Part shown: positions 1 through 8,464 of the stretch, piece after piece
How the letters are laid out: each line of letters starts with the position of its first letter
Numbering within the stretch: position 1 is the stretch's first letter
From: Mycobacterium noviomagense
GTDB taxonomy: Bacteria > Actinomycetota > Actinomycetes > Mycobacteriales > Mycobacteriaceae
Reading direction: 5' to 3'
Assembly (NCBI RefSeq): GCF_010731635.1
Contig: NZ_AP022583.1
Coordinates: forward strand, 1,240,001 to 1,304,000
DNA: 64,000 nucleotides
Notes under the pieces: generated by a model
The model's database searches: none
Told to the model about the DNA's origin: nothing
What the model saw: the letters and a program-made list of their open reading frames with translations, nothing else
Translations under genes and position numbers: made by a program

Positions 1-2
1 CC

Positions 3-836
3 GCCGACTGCTACACCCAAGACCGTGCGCGGCCCGTGGTGCTGCTGCTACACGGCGGCGGCCAGAACCGTCACGCCTGGGCCACCTCGGCCCGCCGACT
101 CCACACCCACGGCTACAGCGTCGTCGCCTACGACACCCGCGGCCACGGCGACAGCGACTGGGACCCCAGCGGGCGATACGACATCGAACAGCTTGCCGCC
201 GATCTGATCGCAGTCAAGGACCGATTCAGCCCCCAGCGCCCACCCGTCGTCGTCGGTGCCTCACTGGGCGGGATGACGATCCTGGCCACCCACCTACTCG
301 CGCCGGCCGAGCTTTGGGCAGGCGTCGTCCTAGTCGACATCACCCCGCGCATGGAATTCGACGGAGCCCGCCGCGTCATCTCGTTCATGGCAGCCCACCC
401 CGACGGGTTCGCCTCACTCGAGGACGCCGCCGACGTCATCGCCGCATACAACCCGCACCGTGCGCGACCCGACAACCTGGAGGGCCTACACAAGGTGCTA
501 CAACGACGCAGCGACGGCCGATGGATCTGGCGCTGGGATCCGGCGTTCATCACCTCCAAACTGCAATCCCTCCACCTCGACCCCACTACCGGTGCCGAAC
601 ACTTCGACAACCTAGTCCAGCCGCTCGTCGAGGGAGCACGCCGCATCACCGCCCCGACCCTCCTGGTGCGCGGGGTCCTCTCCGACGTCGTCTCGCATGA
701 GACCGTCGCTGAGTTCCTGGACCTCGTCCCCCACGCCGAAACCGTCGACGTGTCCGACGCCGGCCACATGGTCGCCGGCGACGACAACGACGCCTTCACC
801 GCCGCCGTCACCGAATTCCTTCAACGCGTCACCTGA
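3..836 (+). CDS. alpha/beta hydrolase, 5'-truncated by the window edge
   Basis: The reading frame is open from the first in-frame codon of the window, so the true start lies upstream; 277 codons are visible. An oxyanion-type HGGG motif follows the first strand, the nucleophile elbow reads GASLGG, an acid candidate lies in the VLSDVVS stretch, and the catalytic His is in DAGHMV near the C-terminus. This is the complete core triad of an alpha/beta-hydrolase. No signal peptide or membrane segment is visible in the part present. The substrate cannot be told; esterases, epoxide hydrolases and haloperoxidase-like members share these motifs. It converges with the F420-type oxidoreductase that follows, leaving 57 bases between them. 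Confidence 0.85.
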   Translation, partial: ADCYTQDRARPVVLLLHGGGQNRHAWATSARRLHTHGYSVVAYDTRGHGDSDWDPSGRYDIEQLAADLIAVKDRFSPQRPPVVVGASLGGMTILATHLLAPAELWAGVVLVDITPRMEFDGARRVISFMAAHPDGFASLEDAADVIAAYNPHRARPDNLEGLHKVLQRRSDGRWIWRWDPAFITSKLQSLHLDPTTGAEHFDNLVQPLVEGARRITAPTLLVRGVLSDVVSHETVAEFLDLVPHAETVDVSDAGHMVAGDDNDAFTAAVTEFLQRVT

Positions 837-893
837 CCGATCGGCGGCGGCTTGCTGTCCGAACCGGGGAATCTACGCACGAGCAAGTCCTGG

Positions 894-1913
894 CTACTGA
901 GCGCCCGCAGGGTGGATCGCGATGAGGGAGTCGAGGTTCTCTTGGACGCGTTCGGGCGCGATTGCGATGGACGGTGGATACAACATGACATGGTCGAGGA
1001 CGCCTTCGTAGCGGCGCAGGCCGTCTCGAACCTGGCTCGCGGTGCCGGCGACGCCCATGGTGTCGATCATGTCGTCGGACACGGCGTCGAACATGGCGGT
1101 CAAGTCGCGACGCGCGAACGCTTCGCGAATAACCTGACCTTGCTTCACAAAACCGTTGACGTCGAGTACCGGCTCGTAGGTCTTCACCGATGCGTAGAAC
1201 GCAATCTGTTGGGCAAGTTCCCGGCGTGCCACGTCAGGATCGTCGTGAATGGAACACATGACCATAGAGATGACCTCGATGTCGCTCGGGGGTCGCCCGG
1301 CGTGGGCGGCTCCCTTGGCGATGGCGGGGCGGACGACCTCCTCAACATAGGTGGTCGTGAACAGAGGGTGCCCGGCCAGTCCGTCGGCGACGCGGCCGGC
1401 AGCCTCACACATCCGGGGCCGCACGCCGGCGGTGATGATCGGGATGTCCCGTGTCGGCGGGGCGACCTCGCCGGTTGGCACCAGGTTCATCCGATAGAAC
1501 CGGCCCTCATGGCGGATCGGGCCTTCGTGCAAGTTCCAGATGCGCCGCACCAGCGGGACGAGTTCTTCCATCCGCAGCGCCGGTGCCGATGTGTCGGCGA
1601 TGCCATGCCAGTCGCTCATCATCCGTTTGGTGCCGTTTCCGATGCCCAACACAACGCGACCATGGGACAGTTCATCGAGGTCCCGCGCTTCGCTGGCCAG
1701 TACCAACGGGCTGCGGCCAACCCCATAGAGAATCGAAGATCCGATTCGGCAGGACTTGGTAGAGAGTGCCATTGCCGCCATCGAGATCGAACCGGAGCGC
1801 GAATAGAACTCCGAGGCCCACACGGCATCAAAGCCGGCACGGTCCGCCGCTGCGGCGGTGGCCGCAAGCGCGGGCAAGTCAGGAGCGACGACAGCGATGC
1901 CGTAGGTCGTCAT
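894..1913 (-). CDS. LLM-class F420-dependent oxidoreductase
   Basis: A 339-residue protein of the luciferase-like (LLM) TIM-barrel family, whose mycobacterial members mostly use reduced F420 to reduce or oxidise carbonyl or unsaturated substrates. Typical signatures are the N-terminal barrel start with AGFDAVWASEFY, the SHGRVVLGIGNG strand-turn, and the RPRMCEAAGRVADG segment. The gene overlaps the upstream TetR gene by an ATGA, so the two are almost certainly one transcript controlled by that regulator. The substrate is unknown. Together with the divergent P450 it looks like a small inducible oxidation unit. F420 rather than FMN use is inferred from family and host, not from a diagnostic residue. 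Confidence 0.85.
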   Translation of the reverse strand: MTTYGIAVVAPDLPALAATAAAADRAGFDAVWASEFYSRSGSISMAAMALSTKSCRIGSSILYGVGRSPLVLASEARDLDELSHGRVVLGIGNGTKRMMSDWHGIADTSAPALRMEELVPLVRRIWNLHEGPIRHEGRFYRMNLVPTGEVAPPTRDIPIITAGVRPRMCEAAGRVADGLAGHPLFTTTYVEEVVRPAIAKGAAHAGRPPSDIEVISMVMCSIHDDPDVARRELAQQIAFYASVKTYEPVLDVNGFVKQGQVIREAFARRDLTAMFDAVSDDMIDTMGVAGTASQVRDGLRRYEGVLDHVMLYPPSIAIAPERVQENLDSLIAIHPAGAQ

Positions 1914-2515
1914 GGCCGGGCTCCGTTACCGCAGTCTCGCGGCCGTAGGCCGATGAACAGCATGTCGTCGATGGTGCGCGCTACGAGGTCTTCATCAAGC
2001 GCGTCACGGGTGGTGAGATAACTCAATGCGCTGGTAGTAACGGCACCAAAGAGTGCGACGGCCGCGGCCCTGGCGTTGCCAACAGTCACCAAAGAGCCGT
2101 CAGCGGCGCCGTCGAGAAGCAAGGCCTCGACTGGCTGAACATAGGCGGCGCTGATCATACCGGCGACAAGAGGCATTCGCGCGGCGCGGCCCAACTCTCC
2201 AATCAGTGCGCGGCACGCCGCAGGGCGCTGGGCCATGACCCGTAGCTGCGCGGCGATGACTAGCCGCAGACGGTCTGCGCCGCTGCCGCCGGCACGCACG
2301 ATCTCGTTGACCACGTTGGCGATCTGTTGCAGGACGTCTTCAAGCAGGAACGCCAAGATCTCGTCTTTGCCGGCGAAGTAGTAATAGAGGGTGGCTTTTG
2401 CGATGCCGGTGGCCGCCGCGACGTCTTCGATCTTGGTGTCGTTGAGGCCGCGCTCGGCGAAGAGCTGAGCTGCCGCAGGCAACCGTTCGGCGATAGAAGC
2501 CGGGATTTCGCGCAT
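1910..2515 (-). CDS. TetR/AcrR family transcriptional regulator
   Basis: A 201-residue TetR-type repressor. The N-terminal helix-turn-helix is clear (TKIEDVAAATGIAKATLYYYF, about residues 27-47, followed by GKDEIL), and the rest is a helical ligand domain of normal length. The gene is transcribed away from the P450 gene. The 67-base gap between them contains a perfect 10+3+10 palindrome, the obvious operator. It is first in a two-gene operon with the F420-type oxidoreductase, overlapping it by four bases, so autoregulation and control of both arms is the simplest model. The inducer is unknown. It is not KstR or KstR2: the operator has a different sequence. Confidence 0.9.
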   Translation of the reverse strand: MREIPASIAERLPAAAQLFAERGLNDTKIEDVAAATGIAKATLYYYFAGKDEILAFLLEDVLQQIANVVNEIVRAGGSGADRLRLVIAAQLRVMAQRPAACRALIGELGRAARMPLVAGMISAAYVQPVEALLLDGAADGSLVTVGNARAAAVALFGAVTTSALSYLTTRDALDEDLVARTIDDMLFIGLRPRDCGNGARP

Positions 2516-2533
2516 TGCCGCTCCCTGTAGACC

Positions 2534-2556
2534 GGTTTAAACTTTCAGTTTAAACC
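2534..2556. promoter_or_regulatory. TetR operator palindrome between tetR and P450
   Basis: GGTTTAAACT, a three-base spacer TTC, then AGTTTAAACC: a perfect inverted repeat with 10-base arms. It lies 18 bases before the tetR start and 26 bases before the P450 start, where a TetR dimer would block both divergent promoters. Binding is inferred from position and symmetry. Confidence 0.8.
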
Positions 2557-2582
2557 AGAGGTCCGAACGTAGGGAGACGCCG

Positions 2583-3794
2583 ATGCCGAAGGTGCGGATT
2601 CGCTACGACCCATTCGACGCCGACATCATCGATGATCCCTACCCCACCTACCGGCTGCTGCGCGATGAGGCCCCGGTGTATCGAGCGGAAAACTGCAACG
2701 CGTGGGTGCTCAGCCGCCATGATGACGTCACCGCCGCCCTGTTGGATCACCACAGTTACTCTTCGGCGAACGGAATCTTCCCGACTCCACCCGGAAGAAG
2801 CTTCGGCGAGTGGTTCCTGCCCATGATCATTGCGATGGACCCGCCCCGCCACGATCAGCTGCGCGCCCTCGTCAGCAAAGCATTCACCGCGCGGCGCATC
2901 GCCGCACTCAACGACGGCATCGAGGAGGTGGCCGGCGACCTAAGCCGGCGGCTCGAGCAGAGTGAAGGCGCCGCGGATTTCGTAACCGATTTCGCCGGCG
3001 TACTGCCCGCGATGGTTATCGCCGATCTGCTGGGCATCCCGCGTGGCGACCGAGAGCTTTTCAGGCAGTGGTCCACTGCGCTGATCCAGGCCAACCCCAC
3101 TCGCGGCCACTCGAGGGCAGGACTGGCGGCCGCAGCCGCGGTATATGCGTACTTCGCCGATTTCCTGGCCGAACGTCGATGTAAGCAACGCGACGATCTG
3201 ATGTCGGCGCTGGTAGAGGCTGAGATCGACGGCAGCAAGCTATCTGATGACGAGCTGCTCGGGTTTTGCCTGCTGCTGCTGATCGCCGGCCATGAAACCA
3301 CCACCAACCTCCTCGGCAACGCCGCGGTGGTGCTGGCAAACCACCCTGACAGTCGCCATCGGCTGCTCGTTGAGCACACCATGCTGGGCGCCGCCATCGA
3401 GGAGCTGCTTCGTTATGATTCCCCAGTCCAAGGGTTGGGGCGAACCCTGTCCCGCGACGTGACACTGCATGGCACCACAATGTCGCATGGCGATTCCATT
3501 TTGCTGTTGTTCGGGTCAGCCAACCGTGACGAACGCGTGTTCAGCAATCCTGACGTCTTCGACATCGACCGAAAACCCGAGCACCAGGTCGCGTTCGGTC
3601 GGGGAATCCACTTTTGTCTCGGGGCGGGACTAGCGCGCATGGAGGCGAGGATCGCGCTGCGCGCGTTTCTGACGCGGGTGCCGGACTGGGAGATCGACTA
3701 TGACTCCGCCGTGCGGCTGCGATCCGGCCCCATCCGCGGCTATCTGTCGCTGCCCATCACCTGGGCTACCCGGAGCCGCGCAGACGTCAATTGA
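2583..3794 (+). CDS. cytochrome P450
   Basis: A 403-residue soluble bacterial P450. The I-helix oxygen-activation motif is AGHETTTN (about residue 235), the K-helix ExxR is in EELLRYDSP, and the heme loop is FGRGIHFCLG with the cysteine ligand near residue 345. Length and C-terminus are normal for the class. It needs an external ferredoxin and reductase; none is adjacent. It is divergent from a TetR gene across a palindromic operator, so it is probably induced by its own substrate. It is not CYP125 or CYP142, which occur elsewhere in this window, and its substrate is unknown. The start ATG has an AGGGAGA ribosome site just upstream. Confidence 0.92.
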   Translation: MPKVRIRYDPFDADIIDDPYPTYRLLRDEAPVYRAENCNAWVLSRHDDVTAALLDHHSYSSANGIFPTPPGRSFGEWFLPMIIAMDPPRHDQLRALVSKAFTARRIAALNDGIEEVAGDLSRRLEQSEGAADFVTDFAGVLPAMVIADLLGIPRGDRELFRQWSTALIQANPTRGHSRAGLAAAAAVYAYFADFLAERRCKQRDDLMSALVEAEIDGSKLSDDELLGFCLLLLIAGHETTTNLLGNAAVVLANHPDSRHRLLVEHTMLGAAIEELLRYDSPVQGLGRTLSRDVTLHGTTMSHGDSILLLFGSANRDERVFSNPDVFDIDRKPEHQVAFGRGIHFCLGAGLARMEARIALRAFLTRVPDWEIDYDSAVRLRSGPIRGYLSLPITWATRSRADVN

Positions 3795-4016
3795 CACGGA
3801 AAGGCGCGACGATGGGGATCGCGGCTGACCCGGTCGGCTCCGTAGATCTTCCTGCGAGTCAGGTCAGCTGATGATGTGACGAATGCCGGAAAGAGGCGGG
3901 ACCTTCGGTGTCGCAGGGCTTTGGCCCAAATGGTTAGGTATTCCATACCATTGGCGATCAGTGCGCCTTTTCCCGGCTCCCTACCCCGTTGATCTGATTT
4001 GCTCGAAGGAATTCGC

Positions 4017-4766
4017 ATGACCGATCTGGACACCACGTTACCCCCCGCGTTGCGCCGCGCGCTCGAGCTCCTCGCCCATCCGCCGGCGCAACCAGATGTC
4101 AGTAAGGGCTATCTAGATCTACTGGGCACTGGACCGGTCGAGCACGATGTTATGCCGAAGAACACCGGCGCGATCCAAGCCTTATGGGCCTCAGCGGTCG
4201 GGTCGATGCTGTGGGACCGCACCCAAGCCGTGATGCGCAGGCTGCTTGTCGCATGGCAGCAGCCCACCGAGTGGTTGAACATCCCGCAGGGCGGCATCGT
4301 TCTGGACGTCGGCTGCGGCCCCGGTAATGTCACCGCATCGCTGGCCCACGCCACGGGTCCAGGCGGATTGGCCTTAGGCGTGGACGTCTCCGAGCCCATG
4401 CTGGCACGGGCGGTGCAGGCCCAAGCTGGCCCTCAAGTCGGCTTCATGCGGGCGGATGCGCAGCGGCTTCCCCTACGCGATGAGACCGTGGACGCGGTTG
4501 TCTCGATCGCCGTGCTGATGCTGATACCGGATCCGGTGGCGGCGCTGGCGGAAATGGCGCGGGTGCTGCGACCGGGCGGACGACTGGCCGTGATGGTGCC
4601 CACCGCCGGGCGTGCTTTCCGGTATTCGGGGAAGCTACTGCCGATCGCCGGGTCCCGTGCGTTCGGCAACGACGAACTGGGCGACATCCTTGAAGACCAT
4701 GGCTTCGTCAGCGTGCGGACTAAAAATGTCGGTACTATTCAATGGGTCCGGGGCAAACGCCGATGA
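4017..4766 (+). CDS. class I SAM-dependent methyltransferase
   Basis: 249 residues with the SAM-binding motif I VLDVGCGPGN at about residues 95-104, an acidic ribose-binding end (VDVSEPML) and the post-motif segments RADAQRLPL and EMARVLRPGGRLAV. This is the Methyltransf_11 pattern of small-molecule methyltransferases. The start was set at the ATG preceded by GAAGGA (six-base spacing) instead of an upstream TTG. It stands alone: about 220 bases separate it from the P450, and it converges with hsd4A. The acceptor substrate is unknown. In M. tuberculosis the mce4 genes, not a methyltransferase, follow hsd4A here. Confidence 0.85.
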   Translation: MTDLDTTLPPALRRALELLAHPPAQPDVSKGYLDLLGTGPVEHDVMPKNTGAIQALWASAVGSMLWDRTQAVMRRLLVAWQQPTEWLNIPQGGIVLDVGCGPGNVTASLAHATGPGGLALGVDVSEPMLARAVQAQAGPQVGFMRADAQRLPLRDETVDAVVSIAVLMLIPDPVAALAEMARVLRPGGRLAVMVPTAGRAFRYSGKLLPIAGSRAFGNDELGDILEDHGFVSVRTKNVGTIQWVRGKRR

Positions 4767-4912
4767 GACGCGGCGTATAACGGGCTCGATAAGCGTGACG
4801 GCAGGATCGGAGTGTCTTGGCGTTCCCCGCGCGATCACCGCTTCTGACGAACGCAATTGTGCGACCGCTTGCTATTGCTTCTCACCTTGCTATCCGCTGC
4901 GCATCGAGCAGT

Positions 4913-5821
4913 TTACGAACCCATCAGCCCGGTCGCTGCGAAGCCCAGCTCCGGGTCGCGTCCAGCAAAGTAGTCGTGCAGCGTGGTGCTGAGCGCTTCG
5001 GGGTCCCAGGCGGGCGTGTCCGCCGAGAACTGACGCTCCACCGTGGGCGCTGCCACCAGCGTCACGCGCGGGCCGTAGACGATGAAAAGCTGGCCGTTGA
5101 CCGCCTCGGCAGCCGGGGAGGCGAGGAAGCGGACCAGGGTGACCACATGCTCGGGCGAAAGCGGATCGATCTCGCCGGTCTCGGGTGCCTCGCCGAAGAC
5201 CTCGGCCGTCATCGCGGTGCGGGCCCGCGGGCAGATCACGTTGGCGCAGACCCCGTAGCGGCCCAGCGCCCGCGCCGCCGACAGCGTCAATGTGGTGATG
5301 CCCGCCTTTGCTGCGGCATAGTTGGCCTGCCCCACGGGGCCGACAAGCCCCGCCTCCGACGAGGTGTTGATGAGGCGGCCGTAGATAGAGCCGCCGGATT
5401 CCTTCGCCTTGGACCGCCAGTAGGTCGCCGCGTTGCGTGTCAGCAGGAAGTGGCCGCGCAGATGCACGGCGATGACGGCGTCCCACTCGTCGTCGGACAT
5501 GTTGAACAGCATCCGGTCGCGGGTGATCCCCGCATTGTTGACCACGATGCTCAAGCCGCCCAGCCCGTCGGCGCAGGTGATGAGCTCGTCGGCGGTGGCG
5601 CGCTGGCTGATGTCGCCCGTGACCGCGACGGCCTTCGAACCGGCGGCAGTGATCTCGTCGATGACGTCGGAGGCGTCCAGCGCGGTGGCGATGTCGTTGA
5701 CGACGACGGTGGCGCCGGCGCGTGCCAAACCGATGGCCTCGGCGCGGCCCAGCCCCGCGGCCGCACCGGTGACCACCGCGACCTTCCCGGACAGATCGGT
5801 CGCGTTCACGTTGCTAGTCAA
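4913..5821 (-). CDS. hsd4A: short-chain dehydrogenase/reductase, Hsd4A-type (Rv3502c-like)
   Basis: A 302-residue classical SDR. It has a TGAAAGLG nucleotide motif near the N-terminus, NNAG, and the catalytic Ser-Tyr-Lys in TSSEAG and NYAAAKAG. Family members called Hsd4A act as 17beta-hydroxysteroid and beta-hydroxyacyl-CoA dehydrogenases in sterol side-chain degradation. It follows fdxD with a 13-base gap, as in M. tuberculosis, so the pair shares the KstR-controlled promoter facing fadE26. The start is uncertain: a TTG is used here, with a GTG four codons further in, and an AGAGG lies upstream. Downstream, the mce4 transporter operon expected in M. tuberculosis order is missing. Confidence 0.85.
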   Translation of the reverse strand: MTSNVNATDLSGKVAVVTGAAAGLGRAEAIGLARAGATVVVNDIATALDASDVIDEITAAGSKAVAVTGDISQRATADELITCADGLGGLSIVVNNAGITRDRMLFNMSDDEWDAVIAVHLRGHFLLTRNAATYWRSKAKESGGSIYGRLINTSSEAGLVGPVGQANYAAAKAGITTLTLSAARALGRYGVCANVICPRARTAMTAEVFGEAPETGEIDPLSPEHVVTLVRFLASPAAEAVNGQLFIVYGPRVTLVAAPTVERQFSADTPAWDPEALSTTLHDYFAGRDPELGFAATGLMGS

Positions 5822-5834
5822 TTTATGAATACCT

Positions 5835-6026
5835 CTAGTCTTCGCGGCTCAACGCCGCCCGCGGGCATTCGGCGATCGCTTGCTCGGCGAGCTCCTCCCG
5901 GTCGGGTGGAATCGGGTCGGTTTTGACCACGGCGTAGTCCTCGTCATCCAGCTCGAAGATATCCGGCGCGATTCCCATGCACACCGCGTTGCCCTCACAC
6001 CGATCGCGGTCCACTATCACTCGCAC
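5835..6026 (-). CDS. fdxD: ferredoxin, 3Fe-4S type (Rv3503c-like)
   Basis: A 63-residue single-cluster ferredoxin. Cysteines are at residues 10, 16 and 54, and Asn replaces the middle cysteine at residue 13. That is the pattern of actinobacterial 3Fe-4S ferredoxins that feed P450s. The length equals that of the M. tuberculosis counterpart. The GTG start is preceded by GGGAGAGAG. It is first in the operon with hsd4A and divergent from fadE26, with a KstR box in between, so it is likely induced by sterols. It could donate electrons to CYP125 or CYP142, but nothing in the sequence fixes its partner. Confidence 0.92.
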   Translation of the reverse strand: MRVIVDRDRCEGNAVCMGIAPDIFELDDEDYAVVKTDPIPPDREELAEQAIAECPRAALSRED

Positions 6027-6116
6027 GGCTCTCTCCCTTCAGCTGCCAAGCCTGCTTGGCCTTGTCCGACTGCCGGTAGCACCACCATACGACGACGGCT
6101 CGCTGGACCCCCAGAC

Positions 6117-6130
6117 TAGAACGTGTTACA
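6117..6130. promoter_or_regulatory. KstR operator, fdxD/fadE26 divergence
   Basis: TAGAACGTGTTACA fits the KstR consensus TnnAACnnGTTnnA. It lies between the divergent fdxD-hsd4A and fadE26-fadE27-fadD17 units, 36 bases before fadE26. Confidence 0.88.
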
Positions 6131-6166
6131 ACCGGGGAGGTAGACCGGATTGCGAAGGGACGGCCA

Positions 6167-7348
6167 ATGCGCATCAGTTACACCCCTGAGCAGGAAGAGC
6201 TGCGTCGCGAACTGCGGTCGTACTTCGCCAAGCTGATCACTCCGGAACGCCGGGAAGCGCTGAGCTCGACGTCGGGCGAGATCGGCAGCGGCAACGTCTA
6301 CCGGGAGACGGTCGCCGAGATGGGCCGTGACGGTTGGCTGGCGCTGGGCTGGCCCAAGGAGTACGGCGGACAGGCCCGTTCGGCGATGGACCAGCTGATC
6401 TTCACCGACGAAGCCGCCATCGCCGGTGCGCCGGTACCGTTCTTGACCATCAACAGCGTCGCGCCGACGATCATGGCGTTCGGCACCGAGGAGCAGAAGA
6501 AGTTCTACCTGCCCAAGATCGCCGCCGGCGAGATCCATTTTTCGATCGGCTACTCCGAGCCCGGGGCAGGCACCGATCTGGCGAACCTGCGCACCACCGC
6601 GGTGCGCGACGGCGACGACTACATCGTCAACGGGCAGAAGATGTGGACGAGCCTGATCCAGTACGCCGACTACGTGTGGCTGGCGGTGCGCACCAACCCC
6701 GAAGTCAAGAAGCACCGCGGCATCTCGGTGTTGATCGTGCCGACCACGGCCGAAGGTTTTTCGTGGACTCCGGTGCACACCATGGCCGGTCCCGACACCA
6801 GCGCCACCTATTACTCCGATGTTCGTGTTCCGGTGGCTAACCGCGTCGGTGAAGAAAACGGCGGCTGGAAGCTGGTCACCAACCAGCTCAACCACGAGCG
6901 CGTGGCATTGGTGTCCGCACAGCCGATCATCTTGGCGCTCAACCAGGTTCGGGAATGGGCGCAGAACACCAAGGATGCCTCGGGTGCGCGGCTCATCGAC
7001 TCGGAGTGGGTGCAGCTCAATCTGGCGCGGGTGCACGCGAAAGTTGAGGTGCTCAAGCTGATCAACTGGGAGCTGGCCTCGTCGAACGAAGCCGCCCCGT
7101 CGCCGGCGGATGCGTCGGCGGCCAAGGTGTTTGGCACCGAGCTGGCCACCGAGGCCTACCGGCTGCTGATGGAGGTGCTGGGCACGGGCGCCACCGTGCG
7201 CCAGGATTCGCCCGGAGCGGTGCTGCGCGGCCGGATCGAGCGGATGCACCGCGCGTGCTTGATCTTGACCTTCGGCGGCGGCACCAATGAAGTCCAGCGC
7301 GACATCATCGGCATGGTGGCGCTGGGCCTGCCTCGAGCCAACCGCTGA
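6167..7348 (+). CDS. fadE26: acyl-CoA dehydrogenase FadE26 (ChsE4)
   Basis: 393 residues of acyl-CoA dehydrogenase fold: an N-terminal helical domain, a middle beta domain with the FAD/substrate segment GYSEPGAGTDLANL, and a C-terminal helical domain ending in FGGGTNEVQRDIIG. In M. tuberculosis FadE26 pairs with FadE27 as an alpha2beta2 enzyme (ChsE4-ChsE5) that desaturates long steroid side-chain CoA esters. The same pair is adjacent here, 18 bases apart. The gene heads a plus-strand run fadE26-fadE27-fadD17 under a KstR box and probably reads on into the monooxygenase gene after fadD17. Confidence 0.95.
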   Translation: MRISYTPEQEELRRELRSYFAKLITPERREALSSTSGEIGSGNVYRETVAEMGRDGWLALGWPKEYGGQARSAMDQLIFTDEAAIAGAPVPFLTINSVAPTIMAFGTEEQKKFYLPKIAAGEIHFSIGYSEPGAGTDLANLRTTAVRDGDDYIVNGQKMWTSLIQYADYVWLAVRTNPEVKKHRGISVLIVPTTAEGFSWTPVHTMAGPDTSATYYSDVRVPVANRVGEENGGWKLVTNQLNHERVALVSAQPIILALNQVREWAQNTKDASGARLIDSEWVQLNLARVHAKVEVLKLINWELASSNEAAPSPADASAAKVFGTELATEAYRLLMEVLGTGATVRQDSPGAVLRGRIERMHRACLILTFGGGTNEVQRDIIGMVALGLPRANR

Positions 7349-7366
7349 CCCGCAAAGGACGTACTG

Positions 7367-8461
7367 ATGGACTTCTCGACAACCGAAGCAGCACAGGACC
7401 TCGGCGGTCTGGTCGACACCATTGTGGCCGCGGTGTGCACACCGGAACATCAGCGCGAGCTCGACGGGCTTGAACAGCGCTTCGACCGCTCACTGTGGGA
7501 CAAGCTGATCGACGCCGACATTTTGAGTACCGCGGCACCGGAGTCGCTGGGCGGCGGCGGGTATGGGGTGCTCGAGCAGACCGCGGTGCTGGTTGCGTTG
7601 GGCCGGGGGCTGGCCGCCGTGCCGTATCTGGAGTCGGTGGTGTTGGCCGCCGGGGCGCTGGGCCGCTTCGGCTCCGAGGAGCTTCAGCAGCAGTGGGGCG
7701 CACCGGCGGTCAGCGGTCAGAAGGTTGTCACCGCCGCGCTGGACGGCGACATGGGTGAAGGGCCGGTGCAGGCCACCCGCTCCGGTGACGGCTATCGTCT
7801 GACCGGCACGCGCACCCAGGTCGGTTACGGACCGGTGGCGGATGCCTTTTTGGTGCCCGCCGACGATTCGGGCACCGTAGTTTTCCTGATCAGTACCGAT
7901 GACCCCGGCGTGTCGGTGACCGCTCTGGAGACGACCGGTCTGGGCAGTGTCGGGCATCTCGAACTGTCGGGCGTCGAAGTCAGCGACGAACGGGTGGTCG
8001 GCGGCCACGAAGTCATCGATTGGCTTTCCGCGCTTGCCGCCTTGGGACGCAGCGCTTTTCAACTCGGCGTGCTCGACCGCGGGTTGCAGTTGACCGCCGA
8101 GTACGCCCGCACCCGTGAGCAGTTCGACCGGCCGATCGGCAGTTTCCAAGCGGTGTCGCAGCGGCTCGCCGATGGCTACATCGACGTCAAGGGGCTGAGG
8201 TTGACACTGACGCAGGCGGCGTGGCGGCTGTCCGAGGACTTACCGGCGGGCACTGAAGTCGCGACCTCGGCGTTCTGGGCCGCCGATGCCGGGCATCGGG
8301 TGGCGCACACCATCGTCCATGTGCACGGAGGTGTCGGTATCGACATCGACCACCCAGTGCACCGGTACTTCTTGGCGGCCAAGCAGACCGAGTTCGCGTT
8401 GGGGAGCGCCACCGGAGCGCTGCGCAAGATCGGCCGGGAACTGGCCGACACACCCGTTTAA
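7367..8461 (+). CDS. fadE27: acyl-CoA dehydrogenase FadE27 (ChsE5)
   Basis: 364 residues, the partner subunit of the heteromeric steroid acyl-CoA dehydrogenase with FadE26. It keeps the domain order but is shorter and degenerate in the substrate loop, as expected for a subunit that contributes to FAD binding and not to catalysis. Recognisable parts are the LGGGGYGVLEQTAVL entry, the C-terminal REQFDRPIGSFQAVSQRLAD helix and HVHGGVGID. Only three bases separate it from fadD17. Substrate assignment (C-27 to C-24 steroid CoA) comes from the M. tuberculosis complex. Confidence 0.93.
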   Translation: MDFSTTEAAQDLGGLVDTIVAAVCTPEHQRELDGLEQRFDRSLWDKLIDADILSTAAPESLGGGGYGVLEQTAVLVALGRGLAAVPYLESVVLAAGALGRFGSEELQQQWGAPAVSGQKVVTAALDGDMGEGPVQATRSGDGYRLTGTRTQVGYGPVADAFLVPADDSGTVVFLISTDDPGVSVTALETTGLGSVGHLELSGVEVSDERVVGGHEVIDWLSALAALGRSAFQLGVLDRGLQLTAEYARTREQFDRPIGSFQAVSQRLADGYIDVKGLRLTLTQAAWRLSEDLPAGTEVATSAFWAADAGHRVAHTIVHVHGGVGIDIDHPVHRYFLAAKQTEFALGSATGALRKIGRELADTPV

Positions 8462-8464
8462 CTG

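Noticed and set aside
3937..3949. GGTAT-TCC-ATACC inverted repeat before the methyltransferase gene
   Set aside because: Arms of only five bases with no regulator gene nearby; likely to occur by chance.
4767..4912. Possible small gene in the gap between the methyltransferase and hsd4A
   Set aside because: Short open frames here lack a ribosome site and any recognisable composition; no feature is supported.
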